Below the pieces are notes generated by a model. The model was given only the letters and a program-made list of their open reading frames with translations, made no database searches and was not told the origin of the DNA. Shown here one piece after another: positions 44,257-52,400 of a stretch of DNA of 64,000 bases. The DNA is from Chamaesiphon sp. 336R_metabinner_41. GTDB taxonomy: Bacteria > Cyanobacteriota > Cyanobacteriia > Cyanobacteriales > Chamaesiphonaceae. Numbering within the stretch: the stretch's first letter is position 1; every line of letters starts with the position of its first letter. The DNA lies in contig JANYDE010000042.1 in NCBI GenBank assembly GCA_025359915.1, forward strand, positions 1-64,000. Reading direction: 5' to 3'. The position numbers were made by a program, and so were the translations under genes.

Positions 44257-44541
44257 ATGACTAAAATGCACTTACTACACAAACTATTATTACTAGCGGT
44301 ACCTGGCTCTGTGGGCTTGGGTGTCATCATCGCGTCAGCGAATACATCTCCATCTCAGCCACAGATAGCCGAAATGCCGACGGAATGGAAAGTCCAAACA
44401 GTCGAGATGCCGAAACTCGATTAAAAATCAATTCATCAAGCATTTTTAGATCGCCAAAAACAGTTAAAAGATCGTAATTTTAGTTGTGATTGCAATGGTT
44501 GTAGATTAGCAGCGGCTCAAATGGGAATTACGATCAATTAA
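44257..44541 (+). pseudogene. Small exported CxCxxC protein gene interrupted by one in-frame TAA
   Basis: From ATG 44257 the frame runs 55 codons, with a signal peptide (HLLHKLLLLAVPGSVGLGVIIASA), to TAA at 44422-44424. It then continues open in the same frame for 38 more codons to TAA 44539-44541. The second part includes DRNFSCDCNGCRLAAAQ, which matches KFGCGCTNCVSSIRQ of the intact gene at 44597-44860. The two genes are thus paralogues, and this one carries a single nonsense codon. Alternatives are that the first 55 residues are a real short product, or that the stop is read through. The Zur-type box lies 100 bp upstream. Confidence 0.7.
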
Positions 44542-44596
44542 TCCCAGAATCATAGTTAGACGAGTAAAATAAAGATAGTACTTTTTGGAGATCATA

Positions 44597-44860
44597 ATGG
44601 CAAATAACAAATTGACACTATTGGCTTGCTCTGGATCTATTTTAGCCTCAACCTTATTTGGAATGCCTAGTCAGGGGATGCCATTATCTAGCTTCGGTGA
44701 TGGCTCCCAACGGATCGAACGAACTACAACTTCAGAGCCAAGTCAATCCGAAGAAATAACTACACCTGCGAGTTATGAGAAAAGATTAAAACAGGCTGCT
44801 GTAGACAAATTCGGCTGTGGCTGTACGAATTGTGTCAGCAGCATTCGTCAATTAGTTTGA
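44597..44860 (+). CDS. Small exported protein with C-terminal CxCxxC motif
   Basis: An 87-residue protein. It has a Sec-type signal (KLTLLACSGSILASTLFG), a Ser/Thr/Glu-rich linker (about 30-62), then a short helix and FGCGCTNCVSSIRQLV. Three cysteines in CxCxxC near the end could bind a metal ion or form a redox site outside the cytoplasm. GGAG at 44587-44590 supports ATG 44597. It is a paralogue of the interrupted gene just upstream and lies 41 bp before gpsA. Linkage to the Zur-type box suggests a role in zinc handling. The function is not known. Confidence 0.72.
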   Translation: MANNKLTLLACSGSILASTLFGMPSQGMPLSSFGDGSQRIERTTTSEPSQSEEITTPASYEKRLKQAAVDKFGCGCTNCVSSIRQLV

Positions 44861-44901
44861 TCGGGTACATTATCTGTTTAATACTAGCATTAATTTTCTG
44901 A

Positions 44902-45816
44902 ATGTCCGATCGAATCACAATTATTGGTGCTGGTGCTTGGGGTGGTGCATTAGCGAACCTGACACAAATTAATGGATCTGAACCGACAATTTGGTCGCGA
45001 AATTGTGGTCAAATATTATCAGAGTCGATCGACAATCGAGTGGCGATTATTTCAGCGGTATCAATGTCGGGAGTTCGCGCAGTCATCGAGCAATTGACAG
45101 GATTTATTCAGCCGCATCAAATTATCGTTACAGCGACGAAAGGATTGGATGCTCAAACCAATTTGACACCCGCACAACTGTGGCGAAATGCTTTTCCAAA
45201 TAATTCTATTGTCGTATTATCTGGGCCAAATTTATCGTTAGAAATTCAGCAAGGATTACCTGCTGCAACGGTAGTGGCAAGCCAAGATAGTGTTGCTGCT
45301 AATAAGATTCAGGAGATATTTTCTTCGCCTAAGTTTCGAGTCTATACTAATGACGATCCTGTTGGTGTGGAAATTGCTGGAACAGTCAAAAATGTGATTG
45401 CGATCGCGGCTGGTACTTGCGATGGTTTACAGTTAGGTAATAATGCTAAATCTGCTCTATTAACGCGGGGATTAGCCGAGATCATTCGGATTGGGCAATA
45501 TTGGGGCGGTAAGCCGGAAACCTTTTATGGCTTATCTGGTTTGGGCGATCTTTTGACTACCTGCAATAGTCCACTTAGTCGCAATTATCAGGTTGGTTAC
45601 GGTTTGGCTCAAGGTAGAACTTTGAGCGAAGTTTTAGGAGATCTAAAGGGAACAGCAGAGGGCGTAAATACGACGAAGGTATTAATTCAGATTGCTAATC
45701 AGCATCAGATCTATATGCCAATTACTGTATTAGTAGATCGATTATTGCAAGGTCAAATTACCGCTCAAGCAGCAATCATATCATTGATGTCACGCGATCG
45801 AAAATCAGAATATTAA
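44902..45816 (+). CDS. gpsA: Glycerol-3-phosphate dehydrogenase [NAD(P)+]
   Basis: A 304-residue enzyme that makes sn-glycerol 3-phosphate from dihydroxyacetone phosphate for lipid synthesis. The Rossmann start IGAGAWGGALA is at 9-19, GTVKNVIAIAAG carries the catalytic lysine, and GLSGLGDLLTTCNSPLSRNYQVG is the C-terminal substrate motif. It lacks the segment with YLPG found in E. coli GpsA; shorter forms appear usual in cyanobacteria. The next gene starts 25 bp later, across a TCTCCAA heptamer array. Confidence 0.95.
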   Translation: MSDRITIIGAGAWGGALANLTQINGSEPTIWSRNCGQILSESIDNRVAIISAVSMSGVRAVIEQLTGFIQPHQIIVTATKGLDAQTNLTPAQLWRNAFPNNSIVVLSGPNLSLEIQQGLPAATVVASQDSVAANKIQEIFSSPKFRVYTNDDPVGVEIAGTVKNVIAIAAGTCDGLQLGNNAKSALLTRGLAEIIRIGQYWGGKPETFYGLSGLGDLLTTCNSPLSRNYQVGYGLAQGRTLSEVLGDLKGTAEGVNTTKVLIQIANQHQIYMPITVLVDRLLQGQITAQAAIISLMSRDRKSEY

Positions 45817-45820
45817 TTAA

Positions 45821-45841
45821 TCTCCAATCTCCAATCTCCCA
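45821..45841. repeat. Tandem heptamer TCTCCAA, three units
   Basis: The last unit ends directly at the ATG of the DUF697 GTPase gene (45842). Confidence 0.88.
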
Positions 45842-47248
45842 ATGGGTCAATCACCGGAAGATTCACAAAATCTAGCAAATACGATCGATAGTTTTAATAC
45901 TATCCAATCCGAGCGAAATTATCAACAGGCTCAGGACACTTTGCGGCGGATTTTGGTGAATCTGGATTTGAGCCAGCGGGAACGATGTGGATTAGAATCA
46001 GAGATTGCCGAATTAAGTGATATGCTGATTAAGCTCGATCGAGCAGTATTTCAAGTAGCTGTGTTTGGGATGGTAGGAAGGGGTAAATCTTCACTCCTAA
46101 ATGCGTTAATCGGACAGGAAATCTTTCAAGCTGGTGTCCTACATGGCGTGACGAAAGAGCGTCAGCAGGTAGTCTGGGAAATAGATAATTGGCAAGATGA
46201 ATTTGATTTAGATAAAGACACTCCAGCGACTTTGCAAGAACCAATCGAATTTATCGATACGCCTGGAATTGATGAGGTAGCAGGCGAAGAGCGTCAACGA
46301 CTCGCGAATCAAATTGCGCGTCAGGTAGATTTAATTCTGTTTATTATTGCAGGTGATATTACCGAACTAGAATTACAGACACTTTCCCAACTGAGAACGG
46401 CGGGTAAACCGATATTATTAGTATTTAATAAAGTTGATCGTTATCCCGAATCTGATAAACTAGCTATATATGCCAAAATTCGCGATGAGCGCGTGCGCGA
46501 AATCCTCAGCCCAAATGAGATAATTATGGTAGCCGCCGCACCAGTTGCCATGCGTGCCGATCGACGCGAGGATGGCAGTATGGGCGTTAGCTATCATCCT
46601 GGTAAGCCTGAAGTCGCCGAACTAAAATGGCGCATCGTCCAAATCCTTCAGCGCGAAGGTAAATCATTAGCCGCCCTCAATGCGATGTTAGCAGCCGATC
46701 AAATCCAGAAGCAACTAATCGATCGCAAGATGGATAGTCGCGATGAAGCTGCCAATGATATTATCTGGCAATCGGTGATGACTAAATCGATCGCGATTGC
46801 CCTCAATCCGATTACTGCTGCCGATATTATCGCAGGTGCCGCGATCGATATTGCGATGATTATTCGATTATCCAAATTCTATGGTATCCCGATGACTCGA
46901 TCGGGCGCAACTGGGCTGCTCCAGACGATGGCAATCGGCATGGGCGGGCTGACGATCAGCGAATTGGCAGCTAACCTCGGATTGAGTGGAATCAAAGGCT
47001 TGCTCGCCATTTTCGCCCCCGCTACGGGCGGAATTAGTATTGCACCCTACACAGCAGTCGCCCTCACTCAAGCTAGTATTGCGGGAGTCTCCACCTATAC
47101 AATCGGACAAGTTACCAAAACTTACCTAGCCAACGGTGCATCCTGGGGCGACAATAGCCCAAAATCTGTCATCGCCCAAATTCTTGATACTATTGATAAA
47201 CATTCGATCGTCGAGCGCATCAAAGAGGAGTTGGGGAGTAGGGGGTAG
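45842..47248 (+). CDS. GTPase with C-terminal DUF697 domain (paralogue 2)
   Basis: A 468-residue GTPase. An N-terminal helical region (1-68) precedes G1 GMVGRGKS at 76-83, G3 DTPGIDE and G4 NKVD. The rest is helical with a hydrophobic Gly/Ala-rich DUF697 region (about 330-440). It matches the gene at 14411-15799 along its length (ADLILFIIAGDIT versus VDLILFIIAGDIT, NGASWGDNS versus EGCTWGQLG). Its start touches a heptamer array and its stop codon is the TAG of another (47246-47266). Confidence 0.9.
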   Translation: MGQSPEDSQNLANTIDSFNTIQSERNYQQAQDTLRRILVNLDLSQRERCGLESEIAELSDMLIKLDRAVFQVAVFGMVGRGKSSLLNALIGQEIFQAGVLHGVTKERQQVVWEIDNWQDEFDLDKDTPATLQEPIEFIDTPGIDEVAGEERQRLANQIARQVDLILFIIAGDITELELQTLSQLRTAGKPILLVFNKVDRYPESDKLAIYAKIRDERVREILSPNEIIMVAAAPVAMRADRREDGSMGVSYHPGKPEVAELKWRIVQILQREGKSLAALNAMLAADQIQKQLIDRKMDSRDEAANDIIWQSVMTKSIAIALNPITAADIIAGAAIDIAMIIRLSKFYGIPMTRSGATGLLQTMAIGMGGLTISELAANLGLSGIKGLLAIFAPATGGISIAPYTAVALTQASIAGVSTYTIGQVTKTYLANGASWGDNSPKSVIAQILDTIDKHSIVERIKEELGSRG

Positions 47249-47266
47249 TGAATAGTGAATAGTGAA
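47246..47266. repeat. Tandem heptamer TAGTGAA, three units
   Basis: The first TAG is the stop codon of the DUF697 GTPase gene. Similar sequence in inverse orientation (CACTATTCAC) lies near 47380-47391, so the gap to the next gene is bracketed. Confidence 0.85.
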
Positions 47267-47398
47267 ATAAATATTTGCACGTTGAAGATCATATCCCAAA
47301 CATACCCCTTCCCACCCAACAAATAGACTACGCACCATCACCGTTACCAACTAAGAACCCATCCACTATCCACCAATCACTATTCACCATCCGATAGA

Positions 47399-47851
47399 AT
47401 GACTATTTTTGAACAATCAATTCAAATCAAAGCCAGCGCAACAGTAGTGGATAGATGTATCACCGATTTAGAATTGATGCAGCGATGGCTCAATCCTGCG
47501 CTCAAATGCGAACCCATTGGCGAATGGGGGACGGGTGTTGGGAGTAGAAGTAAATTCACGATTCAAATTCCAGGCATCAAACCGACGTTAAAAAATGTGG
47601 TATTAGCGCGAGAGCCTGGTTTAATTATTTGGGGATTCGATGGATTTTTTAAAGGTAAAGATCGCTGGGAGTGCGAACCAAATGAGCGTGGTACAAGATT
47701 GATTAATCGGTTTGAATTTAATATTCCCAATCGACTAATTTCATGGGGATTCGATCGATTTGCAGCCACCTGGACAAAATCAGATATGGAAGCCCAATTA
47801 CGCCGCATCAAACGAGTAGCCGAAGAACTCCACCAAAGCTTCGACGACTAA
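47399..47851 (+). CDS. SRPBCC-family protein
   Basis: A 150-residue START/Bet v 1-like fold. FEQSIQIKASATVVDRCITDLELMQRWLNPALKC is the usual first strand and helix, followed by a beta-rich core and a long C-terminal helix (KSDMEAQLRRIKRVAEELHQS). Such proteins bind hydrophobic ligands or act as polyketide or lipid carriers. No catalytic residues are evident. The ligand is unknown. Confidence 0.85.
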   Translation: MTIFEQSIQIKASATVVDRCITDLELMQRWLNPALKCEPIGEWGTGVGSRSKFTIQIPGIKPTLKNVVLAREPGLIIWGFDGFFKGKDRWECEPNERGTRLINRFEFNIPNRLISWGFDRFAATWTKSDMEAQLRRIKRVAEELHQSFDD

Positions 47852-47877
47852 AATACTATTCACCATTCACTAAACCA

Positions 47878-49161
47878 CTATCTCCCAATAGATTGCAAAA
47901 AATTTAGTGAAGTAGCATCCAATGTACCGAAATGGATTGCGCCAGCAACATTCCAATTTTCCAGAGATCTAACTAACCAAGGAACCCCCTTGCACTGAGA
48001 AGATTCATAGTGAGTAAATAGCATCGATAATCTACTCTCTAATAATGGTTTTGATTTTTGGCAAATCAAAACTATTTTAAGTAATAAGCCAGTGGTGAAA
48101 ACAGCACCCAAATTACTAACCAAATCGATAAATACAAAATGTTGAGGATTGCTCGGACTTTCCACAACTAAATAGTTGAGGACATGAGTACAAGTTCTGA
48201 GGATTGCTAGCTCATCGATCGGCTGCCGATCTCGATCTGGTAAAATACCATCAATGGTTTTATATAATCTGTCGTTAAAACTGCGATTTCCATAACCACT
48301 GTCCACTCCAGCCACTATATATTCATATAGATCTCCCTTGAATTTCTTGATCGTTGGTTGCATTTGCAGCCGAGACACAAAACCGCGAGATAAGTCTTGA
48401 TAGCTATAATTGCCTTCAGCTTTACCCGCAAATTGACCGAATGCCATTCCCAATTCTTTGGTAGATAATAACGTAGGATTGGCAATCGGTGGTAAATTGT
48501 TAGCAGCCTCTCGACCAACTTGAGCTTTAATTCTCGATCTTCTCACCTGATAGGTGAGATAATGTGATAAGTCGGTTTCTTGCTGTTGACGTAACTCTCT
48601 TTGCACCCGCTTAATCGTCTCCACATTCTCAAATGTGCGTTCTTCTGAGACTAAAGAGTGTTGATACAAATAAGGATAACGGGTAATTAATGTACCGAGT
48701 GGTCTTTCTTCGATAGTATCCTTGTTTCCGGTAGTGCCATTGAGCACCTCATTCAATCTTCTGAGCTTGGGATAGTCTTCACTCTTTAGATAGGATTGCA
48801 ACAATTGACGTAGACGACGAACAATTCGAGAATATGTCATCCGCACATCATTGAGACTGCCGAGCATTTTGACTAAGCTAGCAACTGCGGCATGTCCCGA
48901 CGGTTGCATTTGCCAATAATTTACGAGAATATAACAACAGCGGTTAATTACTAAGGGGAAATTCTGTTCGGCAGTTTTTTCAAATGCTAATGTTTCAATC
49001 GTTGCCCAAATCTTGCTATCACTATAATTGACACCTTCAATAAATAGACTCCGAAATCTGTCTAATACTTTGCCAGGTGTCTCATTTTTAACGACATATA
49101 AAAAATGTTCGTAAATAATCTGCTCGATGCCACTACCGACTTTTTTGCCAACCGCAAACAT
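47878..49161 (-). CDS. conserved-type hypothetical protein, 427 residues
   Basis: I do not recognise this protein. It is mostly helical, with no signal peptide and no clear membrane segment apart from one hydrophobic stretch (VSNLGAVFTTGLLLKIVLICQKS, about 355-378). It has charged helices (VQRELRQQQETDLSHYL) and several Tyr-rich loops. Codon use looks like the neighbours, and the frame is uninterrupted, so it is a real gene. It stands alone, convergent with the SRPBCC gene. Confidence 0.65.
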   Translation of the reverse strand: MFAVGKKVGSGIEQIIYEHFLYVVKNETPGKVLDRFRSLFIEGVNYSDSKIWATIETLAFEKTAEQNFPLVINRCCYILVNYWQMQPSGHAAVASLVKMLGSLNDVRMTYSRIVRRLRQLLQSYLKSEDYPKLRRLNEVLNGTTGNKDTIEERPLGTLITRYPYLYQHSLVSEERTFENVETIKRVQRELRQQQETDLSHYLTYQVRRSRIKAQVGREAANNLPPIANPTLLSTKELGMAFGQFAGKAEGNYSYQDLSRGFVSRLQMQPTIKKFKGDLYEYIVAGVDSGYGNRSFNDRLYKTIDGILPDRDRQPIDELAILRTCTHVLNYLVVESPSNPQHFVFIDLVSNLGAVFTTGLLLKIVLICQKSKPLLESRLSMLFTHYESSQCKGVPWLVRSLENWNVAGAIHFGTLDATSLNFLQSIGR

Positions 49162-49469
49162 ATTTTATCTCCATCGCTATTTATCAAAAATAATTACCGT
49201 AAGTTATCTGAGTAGCCGCCTTACGGAATAGAGATCCTTGCGAGGAGAATATAATCTGCAATAATCAACATGGGACTCTAAGATTGGGTAAATTATAGAT
49301 ATGCGGTAGATTTAGTCCGATCGTATCCAAAAGTTGAGATAGTTACTGTGAGATCGATCGCTAGTGTACCCAGATCTCACTCTCGATCGATCATTTTCAG
49401 GAAATTTCTACTTTATCTCTGTCCCGATCGATGATACCTTGGGCTGATAAACAGGTAAAAGTGCAGATA
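49162..49469. other. Gene-free gap with two weak hairpins
   Basis: CCGTAAG near 49198 pairs with CTTACGG near 49219, and GTGAGATC near 49349 with GATCTCAC near 49373. It is otherwise AT-rich sequence between divergent genes. No coding sequence seen. Confidence 0.5.
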
Positions 49470-50231
49470 ATGGCTCAAGTGCAACTAAACACCATCCAAA
49501 TGGGTAATCGTGGTTATCCCCTATTGATGCTCCACGGTTGGGGACAAAATCTCCAATCCCTGCAACCGATGGGCGAATTGCTAGCACCAATAGCAAAAGT
49601 GCATATTATCGATCTACCTGGTTTCGGCAAATCGGCACCGCCGCCGTCAGATTGGGATACAATCCAATATGCCGATCGAATTTACGAGTACTTGGAAGCA
49701 GAAGGGATTGAATCTGCGGATATGTTGGGACATTCTTTTGGTGGGAGGGTATCGATTCGCCTCGCACACAAGTATCCTCAGAAGGTGCGTTCGATTACGT
49801 TGATTAATTCTGGCGGTTTACAGCGGGTAAGTACGCTCAAGCAATCTCTCCGCCGTCAGTGGGTGCGGAATATGCGAAATGCTTTTAAAATTTCGCCGCT
49901 CTATCGGGATGAACTGCTGACATGGCATAGTCAGAATTATGGTTCTCGCGATTATCTCAATGCAGGCGCATTAAGGGGAACTCTAGTTAAGACGGTGAGT
50001 GAGGATCTGACGGAGATTGCCAAACAGATTCTAATTCCGGTGCTGTTGCTCTGGGGTGAGGCTGATACGGAAACGCCTGTAGAAATGGGACATCGTTATC
50101 ATAGTCTGTTTCAGCAGTCGGAACTGATTACGATCCCAAATCGGGATCACTTCATGTTTCAGACTGAGGGTTCTCATCTTTGTTCTTATTATGTGGATAA
50201 GTTTTTGGCTAAATTACCAGATGCACGCTAA
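49470..50231 (+). CDS. Alpha/beta hydrolase
   Basis: 253 residues from ATG 49470. The oxyanion motif LLMLHGWGQN opens the fold, the nucleophile is in GHSFGGR, the acid is in LLLWGEADTETP and the histidine in NRDHFMF. Thirteen codons upstream are open but look unlike the family. It is followed on the same strand by the membrane-anchored Mur ligase, with a repeat-filled 317-bp gap; the pairing suggests a cell envelope role. Substrate unknown. Confidence 0.88.
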   Translation: MAQVQLNTIQMGNRGYPLLMLHGWGQNLQSLQPMGELLAPIAKVHIIDLPGFGKSAPPPSDWDTIQYADRIYEYLEAEGIESADMLGHSFGGRVSIRLAHKYPQKVRSITLINSGGLQRVSTLKQSLRRQWVRNMRNAFKISPLYRDELLTWHSQNYGSRDYLNAGALRGTLVKTVSEDLTEIAKQILIPVLLLWGEADTETPVEMGHRYHSLFQQSELITIPNRDHFMFQTEGSHLCSYYVDKFLAKLPDAR

Positions 50232-50259
50232 TTCTATTTGAGTTGATGCGTAGTCTGTG

Positions 50260-50426
50260 ATACCCCACCCCAGCCCTCCCCTTATAAAGGGGAGGGAGCC
50301 GGAAAGCTCCCCAAGGGGAGCCGGAAAGTCCCCCAAGGGGAGCCGGAAAGTCCCCCAAGGGGAGCCGGAAAGCCCCCCCTTGGGGGCGTAAAGCCCCCCC
50401 TTTATAAGGGGGGGTTGGGGGGGGTA
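50260..50426. repeat. GC-rich inverted repeat family E with internal 22-bp tandem repeats
   Basis: Ends resemble TACCCCACCCC and the inverse GGGGGGGTA, each next to CCTTATAAAGG-like stems. Inside, AGCCGGAAAG recurs every 22 bp at 50297, 50319, 50341 and 50363. Related to 4625-4705. Confidence 0.8.
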
Positions 50427-50454
50427 ACGGGACTACGCAGAAGACAGATAACGC

Positions 50455-50524
50455 TAGGTTGGGCGGGTTTTGTTTGTAGATCTCTGGTAAAAACACAATT
50501 ATTAGCATAAACCCGCCCCTACAG
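50455..50524. repeat. Dispersed repeat family B, short form
   Basis: TAGGTTGGGCGGGTTTT to AAACCCGCCCCTACAG, an imperfect inverted repeat about 70 bp long; closely similar to 61860-61927. Confidence 0.75.
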
Positions 50525-50548
50525 ATCCTCATTTTCACGATACTGCTA

Positions 50549-52186
50549 ATGCTTACTATCATCTGCCTGACATTGATTTCTGCTGCTACGATTATTTTTT
50601 TCACCCGTCGAGGATTGCGGTATCTGCGGTACTTCCAGCAGGAAGAATACAACGGAGCGCGGTTTAAAGATTGGTTCCTCGAAAAACGTACTTTTGATAC
50701 TAAAGGCTCCTTCATCGCCCTAATAGCTGCTGCTCTGAGTCGATTTGCGACTGGGGGAGATATGGTTATTTGCGTGGTAATTTGTGCCATCGCCGCCGCT
50801 ATGTTAGTCCTCGTTGGTTTTCAGGAAGAAGATCCGCGCAAGGTGGGTAAGATCAAACTGAATATGACCGATCGATCTACCGCGATTTATCAGTTGGGTT
50901 TGGGCTTATACTCGATCGTAACTATCCTGATCATCTCGGCTACTTATGCTTTAGGTGCTGGAGATAATATCTACATCTACTGGCTCATCGCCGTTATTCT
51001 AATCCAATCCTCCCCCATCTGGATTGTCGTCGCTAATTCTATCCTCTGGCCGAACGAACTCAAAAAACAGCAAGCATTTCTGCAAGAAGCCAAAGATATT
51101 CTCGCCGACTATCAGCCATACACGATCGGGATTACCGGAAGTTATGGTAAAACTAGTACCAAGTCCATTTTAGGTAGTATTCTCGAATCGATCGAACCAA
51201 CTTTCTGGACACCTGGAAGTATCAACACCGAAATGGGTATCACCCGTCAAATTCGGGAAAATCTCAAACCTCAACAAGAAATCGCCATCATCGAAATGGG
51301 AGCCTATCAAATCGGCTCCGTCGCGAAATTATGCCGTTTCACACCACCAAATGCTGGATTAGTTACCGCAGTCGGCGTGATGCACCTGGAGCGTTTTGGT
51401 GGTGCTGAAAATATCTATAAAGCTAAATGCGAACTCGCTCAAGCAGTTCCCACCGATGGACTATTAGTCTGCAACGGCGACAATGATGGAGCGCGGAAAA
51501 TGGCGGGAGAATATCCCAAAAAAACTACCCTCCTCTATGGATTAGAACCCGAAATTGGACACCTCGATTGCTGGATGTCAGATATTAACGCCAGTATGGA
51601 AGGCACAACCTTTACCATCCATTGGCAAGACAAAGAATATCCAGGCTTCACCAAACTGCTGGGAGTTCCCATGCTCTCCAACCTCGTCGGTTCATTTACC
51701 ATGGCTTGCGCTCTCGGCAAAGATCCCGATTACGTCATCGCCGCCATCCACAACCTCGAACCCGCAAATAGCCGCCTTAATCTCCGCAAAAACGGTGATG
51801 GCTTCATTCTCGATGACTCCTACAATTCTAACCCGATCGGGTTTGCCTCGGCATTAGAAGTCCTCGAAGTGCTCGAAGGTGGACGCAAAATCCTAATGAC
51901 TCCAGGGATGGTAGAACTCGGCGAGATTCAAGCCGCAGAAAACCGTCAGGTCGCTCTCAAAGCTGCCTCAATCTGTGATTTGGCGATAGTAGTCGGAGAT
52001 ACAAATAAAGAAGCTCTCAAAGCCGGATTACTCGAAGGTGGTTTATCCCCCGATAAATTAATGGAATTTCCCAATCGCGATCTCGCACTAGCCTATCTAA
52101 CTAGTCCCGAACACAGACAGGCAAAGGATTTGATTTTGATTGAGAATGACTTGCCCGATCTTTATGAGGCAATCTCTAAATTTTGA
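50549..52186 (+). CDS. Membrane-anchored Mur ligase (MurF-like)
   Basis: A 545-residue protein. The first 165 residues hold about four to five membrane helices (1-18, about 53-92, about 113-135, about 141-166). The rest is a Mur ligase: ATP loop GITGSYGKTSTK at 194-205, MGAYQIGSVAKLC, NAGLVTAVGVMHLERFG, and the C-terminal LDDSYNSNPIGF. MurF adds D-Ala-D-Ala to UDP-MurNAc-tripeptide in the cytosol and normally has no membrane domain, so this is probably a dedicated paralogue acting at the membrane on an unknown precursor. The upstream gene is an alpha/beta hydrolase. Confidence 0.88.
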   Translation: MLTIICLTLISAATIIFFTRRGLRYLRYFQQEEYNGARFKDWFLEKRTFDTKGSFIALIAAALSRFATGGDMVICVVICAIAAAMLVLVGFQEEDPRKVGKIKLNMTDRSTAIYQLGLGLYSIVTILIISATYALGAGDNIYIYWLIAVILIQSSPIWIVVANSILWPNELKKQQAFLQEAKDILADYQPYTIGITGSYGKTSTKSILGSILESIEPTFWTPGSINTEMGITRQIRENLKPQQEIAIIEMGAYQIGSVAKLCRFTPPNAGLVTAVGVMHLERFGGAENIYKAKCELAQAVPTDGLLVCNGDNDGARKMAGEYPKKTTLLYGLEPEIGHLDCWMSDINASMEGTTFTIHWQDKEYPGFTKLLGVPMLSNLVGSFTMACALGKDPDYVIAAIHNLEPANSRLNLRKNGDGFILDDSYNSNPIGFASALEVLEVLEGGRKILMTPGMVELGEIQAAENRQVALKAASICDLAIVVGDTNKEALKAGLLEGGLSPDKLMEFPNRDLALAYLTSPEHRQAKDLILIENDLPDLYEAISKF

Positions 52187-52400
52187 TTGAAGATTGTTGA
52201 ATATCTCGTGGGAGTGTTGGGTTTCATTCTTCAACCCAACCTACGGATCTACGAACAATAACGTTGCAGGTAATTTTGTCCATGAGGCTGGTTGGTGTGT
52301 AGCGAGAAGATGAGCGAAAAAAATACCAGGAAACTTTGGTTTAGCTGGTAATCGGAGCACAGATTTTTACGTTGACTAGAGCCAGTAGGGTAGGCATTGC

